Shown in pieces: positions 19,901 to 32,104 of a DNA stretch of 64,000 nt. The DNA comes from Prostheceraeus crozeri (lineage: Eukaryota > Platyhelminthes > Polycladida > Euryleptidae): the NCBI GenBank assembly GCA_907163375.1, contig CAJQUW010011090.1, positions 42,501 through 106,500 on the forward strand, given 5' to 3'. The position numbers were made by a program, and so were the translations under genes. The notes below the pieces were generated by a model. That model ran no database searches. It was not told the DNA's origin and was given only the letters and a program-made list of their open reading frames with translations. Each line of letters opens with the position of its first letter. Positions within the stretch are counted from its first letter, which is position 1.

Positions 19901-22900
19901 TTTTATTTCTAGCATACAAACAGATAGAACTTTATTCTTAACTTGTAAACTGATGAAACTTCATTTTATTTCTAACATATAAACAGATAGAACTTTATTC
20001 TTAACTTATAAACTTAAAGAGATAGAACTTTATTCGTAACTTGTAAACTGGTGAAACTTCATTCTATTTCTAACATATAAACAAATAGAACTTTATTCTG
20101 AACATGTACACTATTGAAACTTTATTCTTAACTTGTAAACTATTGAAACTTTATTCTTTACTTGTAAACTGATGAAACTTCATTTTATTTCTAACATATA
20201 AACAGATAGAAATTTATTCTTAACTTGTAAACTGGTGAAACTTCATTCTATTTCTAACATATAAACAGATAGAACTTTATTCTTAACTTACCAACTGGTG
20301 AAACTTCATTCTATTTCTAACATACAAACAGATAAAACTTTATTCTTAACATATGCACTATTGAAACATTAGTTTTAACTTGCAAACTATTGAAACTTTA
20401 TTTTTAACTTGTTAACGGTTGAAAATTTGTTTTATTTCTATCATAGAAACAGATAGAACTTTATTCTTAACTTACCAACTGGTGAAACTTCATTCTATTT
20501 CTAACATATAAACAAATAGAACTTTATTCTGAACATGTACACTATTGAAACTTTATTTTTAACTTGTAAACTATTGAAACTTTATTTTTAACTTGTTAAC
20601 GGTTGAAACTTTGTTTTATTTCTAACATACAAACAGATAGAACTTTATTCTTAACTTGTAAACTGGTGAACCTTCATTTTATTTCTAACATATAAACAGA
20701 TAGAACTTTATTCTTAACTTGTAAACTTAAACAGATAGAACTTTATTCGTAACTTGTAAACTGGCGAAACTTCATTCTATTTCTAACATATAAACAAATA
20801 GAACTTTATTCTGAACATGTACACTATTGAAACTTTATTTTTAACTTGTAAACTATTGAAACTTTATTCTTTACTTGTAAACTGATGAAACTTCATTTTA
20901 TTTCTAACATATAAACAGATAGAACTTTATTCTTAATTTGTAAACTGGTGAAACTTCATTCTATTTCTAACATATAAACAGATAGAAGTTTATTCTTAAC
21001 ATGCGCACTATTGAAACATTAGTTTTAACTTGCAAACTATTGAAACTTTATTTTTAACTTGTTAACGGTTGAAACTTTGTTTTATTTCTAGCATACAAAC
21101 AGGTAAAACTTCATTTCTAACATACAAACTGTTAGAACTTTATTTCCAAGACATAAACGGATATAACTATATTTCAAGCGTATAAACTATTAAAACTTTA
21201 TTTCCAACTTGTGCACTATTGAAACATTATTTTCTAATCTGTAAACTGTTGAAACTATATCTTTCATTTACAAATAGTAGAACGCTTAGTCTAACTTGCA
21301 AACTATTAAATCCTGCAATCATATTTTTACAAACAGATAAAACTCTATTTCTAACATACACACTGTTGAAACTTTATTTCTAACTTGTAAACTCTTGAAA
21401 CTTTATTTTGATATACAAACAGCTAAAACTTTATTTCTAACGTATACACCATTGAAACTTTATTTTTTAACTTGTAAACTCTTGAAACTTAGTTTTTCAT
21501 ATACAAACAGCTAAAACTTTATTTCTAACGTACACATTATTGAAACTTTAGTTTTTATCTTTTAAACTGTTGAAACTTTATTTTGTTTCTAACATGCAAA
21601 CAGATAAAGCTTTATTTCTAACATATACACTATTGAAACTTTATTTCTAACTTGTACACTGGTGAAACTTTATTTCTAACTTGTAAACGGTTGAAAATTT
21701 GTTTTATTTCTATCATAGAAACAGATAGAACTTTATTCTTAACTTGCCAACTGGTGAAACTTCATTCTATTTCTAACATACAAACAGATAAAACTTTATT
21801 CTTAACATATGCACTATTGAAACATTAGTTTTAACTTGCAAACTATTGAAACTTTATTTTTAACTTGTTAACGGTTGAAACTTTGTTTTATTTCTAACAT
21901 ACAAACAGATAGAACTTTATTCTTAACTTGTAAACTGGTGAACCTTCATTTTATTTCTAACATATAAACAGATAGAACTTTATTCTTAACTTGTAAACTT
22001 AAACAGATAGAACTTTATTCGTAACTTGTAAACTGGCGAAACTTCATTCTATTTCTAACATATAAACAGATAGAAGTTTATTCTTAACATGCGCACTATT
22101 GAAACATTAGTTTTAACTTGCAAACTATTGAAACTTTATTTTTAACTTGTTAACGGTTGAAACTTTGTTTTATTTCTATCATAGAAACAGATAGAACTTT
22201 ATTCTTAACTTGCCAACTGGTGAAACTTCATTCTATTTCTAACATACAAACAGATAAAACTTTATTCTTAACATGCGCACTATTGAAACATTAGTTTTAA
22301 CTTGCAAACTATTGAAACTTTATTTTTAACTTGTTAACGGTTGAAACTTTGTTTTATTTCTAACATACAAACAGATAGAACTTTATTCTTAACTTGTAAA
22401 CTGGTGAACCTTCATTTTATTTCTAACATATAAACAGATAGAACTTTATTCTTAACTTGTAAACTTAAACAGATAGAACTTTATTCGTAACTTGTAAACT
22501 GGCGAAACTTCATTCTATTTCTAACATATAAACAAATAGAACTTTATTCTTAACATGCGCACTATTGAAACATTAGTTTTAACTTGCAAACTATTGAAAC
22601 TTTATTTTTAACTTGTTAACGGTTGAAAGTTTGTTTTATTTCTAGCATACAAACAGATAGAACTTTATTCTTAACTTGTAAACTGATGAAACTTCATTTT
22701 ATTTCTAACATATAAACAGATAGAACTTTATTCTTAACTTATAAACTTAAAGAGATAGAACTTTATTCGTAACTTGTAAACTGGTGAAACTTCATTCTAT
22801 TTCTAACATATAAACAAATAGAACTTTATTCTGAACATGTACACTATTGAAACTTTATTCTTAACTTGTAAACTATTGAAACTTTATTCTTTACTTGTAA

Positions 22901-25900
22901 ACTGATGAAACTTCATTTTATTTCTAACATATAAACAGATAGAAATTTATTCTTAACTTGTAAACTGGTGAAACTTCATTCTATTTCTAACATATAAACA
23001 GATAGAACTTTATTCTTAACTTACCAACTGGTGAAACTTCATTCTATTTCTAACATACAAAGAGATAAAACTTTATTCTTAACATATGCACTATTGAAAC
23101 ATTAGTTTTAACTTGCAAACTATTGAAACTTTATTTTTAACTTGTTAACGGTTGAAAATTTGTTTTATTTCTATCATAGAAACAGATAGAACTTTATTCT
23201 TAACTTACCAACTGGTGAAACTTCATTCTATTTCTAACATATAAACAAATAGAACTTTATTCTGAACATGTACACTATTGAAACTTTATTTTTAACTTGT
23301 AAACTATTGAAACTTTATTTTTAACTTGTTAACGGTTGAAACTTTGTTTTATTTCTAACATACAAACAGATAGAACTTTATTCTTAACTTGTAAACTGGT
23401 GAACCTTCATTTTATTTCTAACATATAAACAGATAGAACTTTATTCTTAACTTGTAAACTTAAACAGATAGAACTTTATTCGTAACTTGTAAACTGGCGA
23501 AACTTCATTCTATTTCTAACATATAAACAAATAGAACTTTATTCTGAACATGTACACTATTGAAACTTTATTTTTAACTTGTAAACTATTGAAACTTTAT
23601 TCTTTACTTGTAAACTGATGAAACTTCATTTTATTTCTAACATATAAACAGATAGAACTTTATTCTTAATTTGTAAACTGGTGAAACTTCATTCTATTTC
23701 TAACATATAAACAGATAGAAGTTTATTCTTAACATGCGCACTATTGAAACATTAGTTTTAACTTGCAAACTATTGAAACTTTATTTTTAACTTGTTAACG
23801 GTTGAAACTTTGTTTTATTTCTAGCATACAAACAGGTAAAACTTCATTTCTAACATACAAACTGTTAGAACTTTATTTCCAAGACATAAACGGATATAAC
23901 TATATTTCAAGCGTATAAACTATTAAAACTTTATTTCCAACTTGTGCACTATTGAAACATTATTTTCTAATCTGTAAACTGTTGAAACTATATCTTTCAT
24001 TTACAAATAGTAGAACGCTTAGTCTAACTTGCAAACTATTAAATCCTGCAATCATATTTTTACAAACAGATAAAACTCTATTTCTAACATACACACTGTT
24101 GAAACTTTATTTCTAACTTGTAAACTCTTGAAACTTTATTTTGATATACAAACAGCTAAAACTTTATTTCTAACGTATACACCATTGAAACTTTATTTTT
24201 TAACTTGTAAACTCTTGAAACTTAGTTTTTCATATACAAACAGCTAAAACTTTATTTCTAACGTACACATTATTGAAACTTTAGTTTTTATCTTTTAAAC
24301 TGTTGAAACTTTATTTTGTTTCTAACATGCAAACAGATAAAGCTTTATTTCTAACATATACACTATTGAAACTTTATTTCTAACTTGTACACTGGTGAAA
24401 CTTTATTTCTAACTTGTAAACGGTTGAAAATTTGTTTTATTTCTATCATAGAAACAGATAGAACTTTATTCTTAACTTGCCAACTGGTGAAACTTCATTC
24501 TATTTCTAACATACAAACAGATAAAACTTTATTCTTAACATATGCACTATTGAAACATTAGTTTTAACTTGCAAACTATTGAAACTTTATTTTTAACTTG
24601 TTAACGGTTGAAACTTTGTTTTATTTCTAACATACAAACAGATAGAACTTTATTCTTAACTTGTAAACTGGTGAACCTTCATTTTATTTCTAACATATAA
24701 ACAGATAGAACTTTATTCTTAACTTGTAAACTTAAACAGATAGAACTTTATTCGTAACTTGTAAACTGGCGAAACTTCATTCTATTTCTAACATATAAAC
24801 AGATAGAAGTTTATTCTTAACATGCGCACTATTGAAACATTAGTTTTAACTTGCAAACTATTGAAACTTTATTTTTAACTTGTTAACGGTTGAAACTTTG
24901 TTTTATTTCTATCATAGAAACAGATAGAACTTTATTCTTAACTTGCCAACTGGTGAAACTTCATTCTATTTCTAACATACAAACAGATAAAACTTTATTC
25001 TTAACATGCGCACTATTGAAACATTAGTTTTAACTTGCAAACTATTGAAACTTTATTTTTAACTTGTTAACGGTTGAAACTTTGTTTTATTTCTAACATA
25101 CAAACAGATAGAACTTTATTCTTAACTTGTAAACTGGTGAACCTTCATTTTATTTCTAACATATAAACAGATAGAACTTTATTCTTAACTTGTAAACTTA
25201 AACAGATAGAACTTTATTCGTAACTTGTAAACTGGCGAAACTTCATTCTATTTCTAACATATAAACAAATAGAACTTTATTCTTAACATGCGCACTATTG
25301 AAACATTAGTTTTAACTTGCAAACTATTGAAACTTTATTTTTAACTTGTTAACGGTTGAAAGTTTGTTTTATTTCTAGCATACAAACAGATAGAACTGTA
25401 TTCTTAACTTGTAAACTGATGAAACTTCATTTTATTTCTAACATATAAACAGATAGAACTTTATTCTTAACTTATAAACTTAAAGAGATAGAACTTTATT
25501 CGTAACTTGTAAACTGGTGAAACTTCATTCTATTTCTAACATATAAACAAATAGAACTTTATTCTGAACATGTACACTATTGAAACTTTATTCTTAACTT
25601 GTAAACTATTGAAACTTTATTCTTTAACTTGTAAACTGATGAAACATCATTTTATTTCTAACATATAAACAGATAGAACTTTATTCTTAACTTGTAAACT
25701 GGTGAAACTTCATTCTATTTCTAACATATAAACAGATAGAACTTTATTCTTAACTTACCAACTGGTGAAACTTCATTCTATTTCTAACATACAAACAGAT
25801 AAAACTTTATTCTTAACATATGCACTATTGAAACATTAGTTTTAACTTGCAAACTATTGAAACTTTATTTTTAACTTGTTAACGGTTGAAACTTTGTTTT

Positions 25901-27660
25901 ATTTCTAACATACAAACAGATAGAACTTTATTCTTAACTTGTAAACTGGTGAACCTTCATTTTATTTCTAACATATAAACAGATAGAACTTTATTCTTAA
26001 CTTGTAAACTTAAACAGATAGAACTTTATTCGTAACTTGTAAACTGGCGAAACTTCATTCTATTTCTAACAAATAAACAAATAGAACTTTATTCTGAACA
26101 TGTACACTATTGAAACTTTATTTTTAACTTGTAAACTATTGAAACTTTATTCTTTAACTTGTTAACGGTTGAAACTTTGTTTTATTTCTAACATACAAAC
26201 AGATAGAACTTTATTCTTAACTTGTAAACTGGTGAACCTTCATTTTATTTCTAACATATAAACAGATAGAACTTTATTCTTAACTTGTAAACTTAAACAG
26301 ATAGAACTTTATTCGTAACTTGTAAACTGGCGAAACTTCATTCTATTTCTAACATATAAACAAATAGAACTTTATTCTGAACATGTACACTATTGAAACT
26401 TTATTTTAACTTGTAAACTATTGAAACTTTATTCTTTACTTGTAAACTGATGAAACTTCATTTTATTTCTAACATATAAACAGATAGAACTTTATTCTTA
26501 ACTTGTAAACTGGTGAAACTTCATTCTATTTCTAACATATAAACAGATAGAAGTTTATTCTTAACTTGCCAACTGGTGAAACTTCATTCTATTTCTAACA
26601 TACAAACAGATAAAACTTTATTCTTAACATACACACACTATTGAAACTTCATTCTTAACTTGTAAACTCCTGAAACTTTATTTTTAATTTGTTAACGGTT
26701 GAAACTTTGTTTTATTTCTAACATACAAGCAGATAGAACTTTATTCTTAACTTGTAAACTGGTGAACCTTCATTTTATTTCTAACTTGTAAACTCTTGAA
26801 ACTTTATTTTGATATACAAACAGCTAAAACTTTATTTATAACGCATACACCATTGAAACTTAATTTCTAACTTGTAAACTCTTGAAACAGTTATAATTTT
26901 ATTTTTAACTTGTAGACTGTTGAAACTTTATTTCTAACTGGTAAACTGTTGAAATGATATCTTTCATTTACAAATAGTAGAACACTTTGTCCAACTTGTA
27001 AACTAGTAAATCTTGTTCGTCATCGAATCTAACTATTTAAATCTTCATCATGGAAATCAATGTTCCACAGTCGGAGTAAAAGTTTGAGATGATACACTCC
27101 TGGCAAACTAACTCATGAAGTAGCTTTGCTGTGATACATTTCTATCTGTAAACATATGATAATGTTAAAGTGAATCTAAAACTTTTCAGCTTATTAATTG
27201 TTCATCGTTGCATCAACGCTTTAACACGTGAACAGTTATAATTTATTTTTAATTTACACTTAGTCTAACTTGTAAACTAGTAAATCTTGCGATCTTATTT
27301 TTTACAAACAGTTACACCTTTATTTCTAACATATACACTATTGAAACTTTATTTCTAACTTGTAAACTCTTGAAACTTTATTTTGATATACAAACAGCTA
27401 AGACTTTATTTCTAACGCATACACTATTGAAACTTTATTTTATTTCTAACATATAAACAGATGGAACTTTATTCTTAACTTGTAAAGTGGTGAAACTTTA
27501 CTTTTTATCTTGTAAACTTTATTTTGTTTCTAACATAAAAACAGATAAAGCTTTATTTCTAACGCACACACTATTGAAACTTTATTTTCAATCTGTAAAC
27601 TGTTGAAACTATATCTTTCATTTACAAATAGTAGAACGCTTAGTCTAACTTGTAAATCTT
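16930..27660. repeat. 10.7-kb AT-rich satellite with 2733-bp higher-order repeat
   Basis: Variants of a roughly 27-31 bp monomer (ACTTTATTTCTAAC followed by TTGTAAACTGTTGAA or ATACAAACAGATA forms) fill the region. A recognisable block beginning CTAGCATACAAACAGG recurs at 17083, 18355, 21088 and 23821; the last two spacings are both exactly 2733 bp, and the first (1272 bp) is a shorter partial repeat. The long repeats are almost identical, so they arose recently. After about 26600 the array becomes irregular. There is no open frame over 60 codons. It sits inside the Polinton, where other genes would be expected. Confidence 0.9.
27018..27060 (+). repeat. Copy of the polymerase start-exon leader
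   Basis: TCGAATCTAACTATTTAAAT and the following TCTTC...ATGG resemble 10328-10362 (TCGAATCTAACTACTTTAAT, TCTTCGATATGG) just before the first plausible polymerase ATG, on the same strand. The frame after this ATG is very short. It may be a duplicated gene start or a remnant of a longer ancestral end repeat. Confidence 0.45.
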
Positions 27661-27663
27661 ATG

Positions 27664-27999
27664 ACACTTCATATGGGTGATGATGGTGGATGAAATAGTG
27701 TTAAATAAAATTTAGATAGCTTACACTTCTGATACAGGGATAGCAATCCACTGCGATCCATGTGTAAAGAGCTTGTTAGACTACGGATGGGCTTAAGTGG
27801 ATGATTTAACCATGTATACTTTATTCATTTGGAAATAGTAGCACGCTTAGTCTAACTTGCAATTCTTATAACATTTCATATGGATGATAATGGTAGATGA
27901 AATAGTGTTAGATAAAATTAAGATAGCTTACACTTCTGATACAGGGATAGCAATCGACTGCGATCCATGTGTAAAGAGCTTGTTAGACTACGGAAGAGA
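27664..27999 (+). repeat. Diverged direct repeat of about 125 bp
   Basis: Copies at about 27664-27789 and 27873-27999 share CTTCTGATACAGGGATAGCA, CTGCGATCCATGTGTAAAGA and GCTTGTTAGACTACGGA with scattered differences. They are separated by a piece similar to satellite sequence (AAATAGTAGCACGCTTAGTC). In the second copy an open frame runs from 27884 to 28084; I do not recognise it and doubt it is a gene. Confidence 0.65.
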
Positions 28000-28099
28000 G
28001 AAGTGTGTTATGTTGCGTGTGGCGCGTGAGTGTCCTCCCATTTCATTCCATTCATCAATTCGTCTCATTGATAGAGACAGGTAGAACTCATGGTTCTCA

Positions 28100-28483
28100 T
28101 AACGTATGCAATGGAAAGTTTTAGGCAACCTTCGACAGTTGGCTAAATGTCGCCCTGGCGCGAATGCATACTACGTTGAGACAGAGGCAATCACTTGCAA
28201 ACATGACGCAGAGAGGTTTAACAAGATTGACCATTGCCGAATGTCCCTTGCGGTATACATAGCTACGGGTTTCACCGCCGCCCTTTACAGGAACGCCCGT
28301 CGAAAGGAAGTATTACACCGAACTTCATTTGCAACGTTCAAGTTGACTGATAGCAGATTCAACTTAATGATAGTATTCGCCAGTCCGAAGACTGCCCAGG
28401 GCAAACCGCGAGGAGGTTCTATCATGTCTTGCCCCATGGTGGCCCTTAAGAGAGCCGATGGTTCGTTCTCGGGAGTCGTCATC
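28100..28483. other. Unassigned unique sequence within the Polinton
   Basis: GC-richer than its surroundings, open on both strands (plus 28106-28669, minus 28551-28285). I recognise no domain in either translation. It may contain the downstream part of the minus-strand frame at 28484-28750. Confidence 0.35.
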
Positions 28484-28750
28484 CTACAGCCTACCAATTC
28501 TGCTGAGAGAGTCAAAGACTCTCTCTTTGGTAGCACTGTCGACTTCCACACTAACTGGCATGTGAGTATAGAGTGGAATGTAGCGCCATTCCGTTGGATT
28601 GACAGCAGTTGCTGTCATCGGATTGCCAATCCGAGCAAGATTGTTGTGGACTCTGTCTTGCTCCTCTAGCCTGACAAACTCCTCAAATAAATTTCGCGGC
28701 CTTATCTGCGGTCCGCGAGGAGAGCTAACTTGACTGTTCGGCGTCTGCAT
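28484..28750 (-). CDS. Unrecognised minus-strand frame with its own promoter
   Basis: An 88-residue frame starts MQTPNSQVSSPRGPQIRPRN. Its ATG lies 31 bp downstream of a TATA box (TATATAAA, 28789-28782, minus strand), and several TCATTTC initiator-like repeats lie between, so it has the look of a real gene start. The protein is polar, with a charged helix-like stretch (LFEEFVRLEEQDRVHNNLARI), and has no signal peptide or membrane segment. I do not recognise the family. It could be the first exon of a small Polinton gene read leftward. Part of a fossil element. Confidence 0.35.
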   Translation of the reverse strand: MQTPNSQVSSPRGPQIRPRNLFEEFVRLEEQDRVHNNLARIGNPMTATAVNPTEWRYIPLYTHMPVSVEVDSATKERVFDSLSRIGRL

Positions 28751-28781
28751 GATTGAAATGAAATGAAATGAGAGGCAGTGG

Positions 28782-28789
28782 TTTATATA
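28782..28789 (-). promoter_or_regulatory. TATA box for leftward transcription
   Basis: TATATAAA on the minus strand, followed about 30 bp later by TCATTTCATTTCA initiator-like repeats and then the ATG at 28750. Confidence 0.5.
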
Positions 28790-28917
28790 CCCCTCTAATG
28801 CGACGCAACGTTCAAGTTGACCGATAGCAGATTCAACTTAATGATAGTATTCGCCAGTCCGAAGACTGCCCAGGGCAAACCGCGTGGAGGCTCTATCATG
28901 TCTTGTCCCATAGTGGA

Positions 28918-29049
28918 CGATTATACGGTAGTGTGTTAGTAGATTTCAATCACTGAAAAAGGAAGATGAGAATCATTTCATTTGTCTCATCAACGTTTAT
29001 CATGGGAGCAATCATTGAAGGGGCATCTAATGAATTACATTTCACTCTA
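28918..29049. other. Spacer before right terminal repeat
   Basis: Short AT-rich stretch with nothing recognised. Similarity to the left arm begins near 29050. Confidence 0.4.
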
Positions 29050-29669
29050 CTCCATATCATAAAGACTAACCTTTGTCGAATGGCTGAAGTACTCTGACCT
29101 GGCAAGAGAAAGCGTCACGTTGAGTATGAAGTCGAATGCCCAACATGAGCAACGGCTCAGAGGTTTCGGTCTAACAAACGACGAACAACCCGTGCAACAC
29201 AATCCCTCTACGGCAGTACCCGCCGTCCCGAAGGAACGCTCGAGCAAAGGAGGTATTACAGCGATGATGTGCTTTATGAGCAGAAGTGAATCTCTTGATA
29301 GCAAGAGACTATTCAACTAGATAGCAAGTCAAAACAACCTGATAGCAGGACAAATGTATAGTCAGTAATTTACACTTAGTGAGGAATGATAGATTTGAGT
29401 GTAGTGAGTGGCACTCGATCCCGTCGACAGCCCGAAGGCCTTGTACTGATCACTAGGGAAGTGAGAGATCTTCCCCGATACCCGCTATTTACAGCTTAAG
29501 ACATCATTGTCACTGCCCCGAAGTGGTAACAGCAACGCCGAGTCAAAGGTAGTGAACAGTAGCTGGGATCTAACCCCTCAAAGCTGCCTTAGTCTTAGTT
29601 AAATTTGAAATCTGATAGCAGATTTGAACTCAGCATACTTGAAAACCTTGAGGAAACATCCCAAGTCAT

Positions 29670-30008
29670 TGCTTTGATCAGCTTGATAGCAAGCCGTAGA
29701 GTGCTTGATTCACCAGCGTTTTGCAATGGAGATGTTTAGAGGCCACCCATGACAAGATAGCTAAGACTCAACCGATTGGCGTTCAAAGTGCTACGTTGAG
29801 AGCTGTGTCAAATGCCCAACATGAGACATGAGTTGTCCCAGCGGTTACGGTCTCAAATATGACACATTCCCTTGCCACACTTATCACTACGGCATCGTCC
29901 GCCGTCCCGAAGGAACACCCTGTCAGTGGAATATTACAGCAAAACTCTCCGTGTCTTGCTCGCTTTCAGTGAAAAGCCGCTTATAGCATGAGAAGACTGG
30001 CTCAGACA
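29670..30008 (-). repeat. Single copy of the 371-bp unit, right arm
   Basis: Corresponds to the third left copy in its inner half (the TTTGATCAGC junction is shared) and joins the flank that precedes the first left copy. Thus the left arm expanded from one to three copies, or the right arm lost two. Confidence 0.8.
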
Positions 30009-30371
30009 TCATTAAAAATGCTTTCATTGACTTCAGCAGGGTCGAAAACCCCAGAAAACCTCCAAAACTAGTGAATTTAAATTTTTCAACTTTTTAGCAC
30101 TACTTATGAAACTTTATAAGTAGTCTATCACTTAGGGCAGATCAATAGCGACCGAACCTTTTTTGAATCAAGTCAAACGGACTTGTAGAAGCAAAGTTAC
30201 AAGCCTTTAAAGTTTTGGAGTCTTTTATGGCCTGGAGACGAAGGCCATCTCCTGGCGAACCTCTAAGTCTGACGCCTTAGCTGATATCAGCAATGAAATT
30301 TTCTAAGTCGGTTTCTTACAGAAACTCGGGATTTGGAATGTCCGAAGCTATCATCGGAGCTCAGAGAGACG

Positions 30372-30460
30372 ACTTACCGTTGGCAATCTCTCGTCTGAAT
30401 GACAAGTCTCTGTCGGTTCCCAGCTTATATAGTGTGTGGCGATCAGCTGATGACGTAATA
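30372..30460 (-). promoter_or_regulatory. Inward promoter in the right Polinton terminal repeat, with splice donor
   Basis: Mirror of the left promoter on the minus strand: TATATAAG at 30431-30424, initiator TCATTC at 30402-30397 and splice donor GTAAGT at 30377-30372. It would drive leftward transcription into the element, towards the minus-strand frames and the satellite. Confidence 0.7.
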
Positions 30461-31303
30461 CCCATCATCCAAACACTCAAAACCCGTCTATCTCCGGTTC
30501 TAGTGCTCCGATTGAGCTGGAAATATACCATTTCCATGTAGAATTTGACGCTGAATCCGAATCTGGCCTCCGTTTTCCCATCCGATGCTTCGTTTTGGCT
30601 CTACAGTAGGCAGCCATCGCAAAAATTCTAACTCGTTTTTCCGAAAAATGTTGAAAAATTTTTTTCTCCGATTGACTTGAAACTCTCCGATTGACATGAA
30701 ACTCACCATACAGATAGAGAATTTCACGCTGATTCCAAATCTGAAATCCGTTTTCCAATCCGATGCTTCGTTTTGAAGCTACAGCCCAAAACGTCCCAAA
30801 TTCTAACTCTGTCGTTTTTCGCCTATGTCCCAAAATCTTAAATGGCGTCTCACATCTAAACGAAGACAGATATGAACAAGCCGTTTGTTTAACTGAATTT
30901 GTCTCACTCTTAGCTTTCAAACGAGCTATGGCACGACAAAATCCGTCCACTGGAAGCCAAAATCGAAGCGAGCTGTCCAGAGGGGGGGACGTCAGCGAAA
31001 ATTTTTTCTCTCCGATTGACTTGAAACTCACCATACCGATGCAGAATTTTACGCTGAATCCGAATCTGGCAGCCATTTCACCATCCACGACAACCTAGAC
31101 GGTCGCCCACGTCAACCTAGACGGTCGGACCAACTCACCCGAGTCTCACACTCTGTCGTTGCAGAGGGGGGGAGTCAGCGAACAGTTTGTGAACGTGGAC
31201 CCACCTGGCCGGCACACCACGACAGACTACAACCTCTGTCGTTCCAGAGGGGGGGGAGGGGGAGCGCGCTGTGTTTATTATGGACCTTTTATTACTACTA
31301 TTG

Positions 31304-32055
31304 CTGTTGAAGTTAAGGATTGTTCCTGCATAGGCTTTCTTCCTATGAACACTTGTTTCAGTAAAGCCATCACTATTTCTTTTGACCAAGATGTCGAGGA
31401 ATGCCAGTTCTCCATTTCTTTCAACTTCATGAGTAAATTTGATTCCGGGAAAGATTGAATTAAGTGTTAAGAGCATGTCATTCAAGTCATTTCGTTTCAT
31501 GATAACAAAAGTGTCGTCGACGTAGCGCAACAAAATTTGGGTTTGTAACTTGGAAATGGCAATGTTTTCTAACTTTTGCATAACTAATTCAGCAAGTAAA
31601 CCTGAAATAGGTGATCCCATAGGCGTACCTTTCTTTTGTTCGAAGAATCGGTTCTTAAATGAAAAATAAATGTTGAGGCACAGAGATATTAGTTCTAACA
31701 AAACAGTATTAGATAAGGAGTGAGGATGAATAGAAAGGAAATTCTGTTACACATGATTTTGCCAAATCTAATTGGATTGAGGGGTATAAGGATATGACAT
31801 CAAAGCTAACCATCAATTCATCTTCTGCAACAGAAGTGCACTTCAATTTGCTCAAAAATTCTTGCGAATTGTTAATTGAAAAAGATGAGTGAGAAGCTAA
31901 ATCTTTCAATTTCTTGAAAAGCCATTTGGCCAAATAATATGTAGGCGAATCAACAAGGGAAACAACTGGGCGAAGTGGATAGTTTTCCTTGTGGAGCTTG
32001 GGAAGTCCATAAATTTCAGCTATCGTGGTTTCCTTTGGAGATATAAATTTGTAAT
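31304..32055 (-). pseudogene. PLE reverse-transcriptase fragment, right arm
   Basis: Minus-strand frames carry the same RT palm as the left arm (KFISPKETT..., SFDVISLYPS, KKGTPMGSPISGLLAEL, YVDDTFVIMK). The frame is shifted near 31738 by an extra base in a run, splitting it into two open pieces, and the segment before YVDD differs from all other copies by small length changes. Confidence 0.85.
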
Positions 32056-32104
32056 CACAACTTTTCCAAAATAACAATTATCCAAAGCAATTCATTGAAA
32101 GAAC

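Larger units (their letters stand above)
28331..28917 (+). repeat. 110-bp direct repeat containing an ATAG-loop hairpin
   Basis: 28331-28441 is repeated at 28806-28916 with a handful of substitutions (AACTTAATGATAGTATTCGC, CAGTCCGAAGACTGCCCAGG). Each copy begins with a hairpin AAGTTGA-C(T/C)G-ATAG-CAG-at-TCAACTT (28340-28365 and 28815-28840), the reverse-strand form of the terminal-repeat hairpins. The second copy has one changed stem base. Confidence 0.7.
7231..31299 (+). mobile_element. Polinton/Maverick fossil, 24 kb, gene-poor and broken
   Basis: The element begins AGTAGTAATAAAAGG and ends with the exact reverse complement, fitting the 5'-AG ends of Polintons. Its terminal repeats are about 2.2-3.0 kb. 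Parts seen: inward promoters in both terminal repeats, a protein-primed family B DNA polymerase (about 11.6-15.4 kb), one possible structural-type gene on the minus strand (15.7-16.3 kb), a 10.7-kb satellite, and an unassigned minus-strand frame near 28.5 kb. No integrase, packaging ATPase, protease or major capsid gene was recognised. It is a broken fossil; the remaining polymerase has about one break. Near-identity of the ends and of the flanking PLE suggests a recent insertion, though the ends may have been evened out by conversion. No direct 6-bp target duplication is seen. Confidence 0.85.
29050..31299 (-). repeat. Polinton right terminal inverted repeat
   Basis: Ends ...CCTTTTATTACTACT at 31299, the exact reverse complement of the left end. 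It carries the mirror set of CTAT/ATAG hairpins (29291-29308, 29315-29328, 29338-29349, 29608-29625, 29681-29694), one 371-bp unit, the promoter and the diverged repeats. The flank begins ATTGCT, which is the inverse, not a direct copy, of the AGCAAT before the left end. Confidence 0.9.

Noticed and set aside
16930-27660. CRISPR-like array
   Set aside because: Monomers abut one another with no unique spacers, and the context is eukaryotic; this is a satellite.
28106-28669. 187-residue plus-strand frame in the Polinton
   Set aside because: No recognisable domain, opposed by minus-strand frames one of which has a TATA box, and part of it belongs to a duplicated non-coding piece.
30293-30541. 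82-residue frame over the right terminal promoter
   Set aside because: Runs antisense across the TATA/initiator/splice donor; probably chance.
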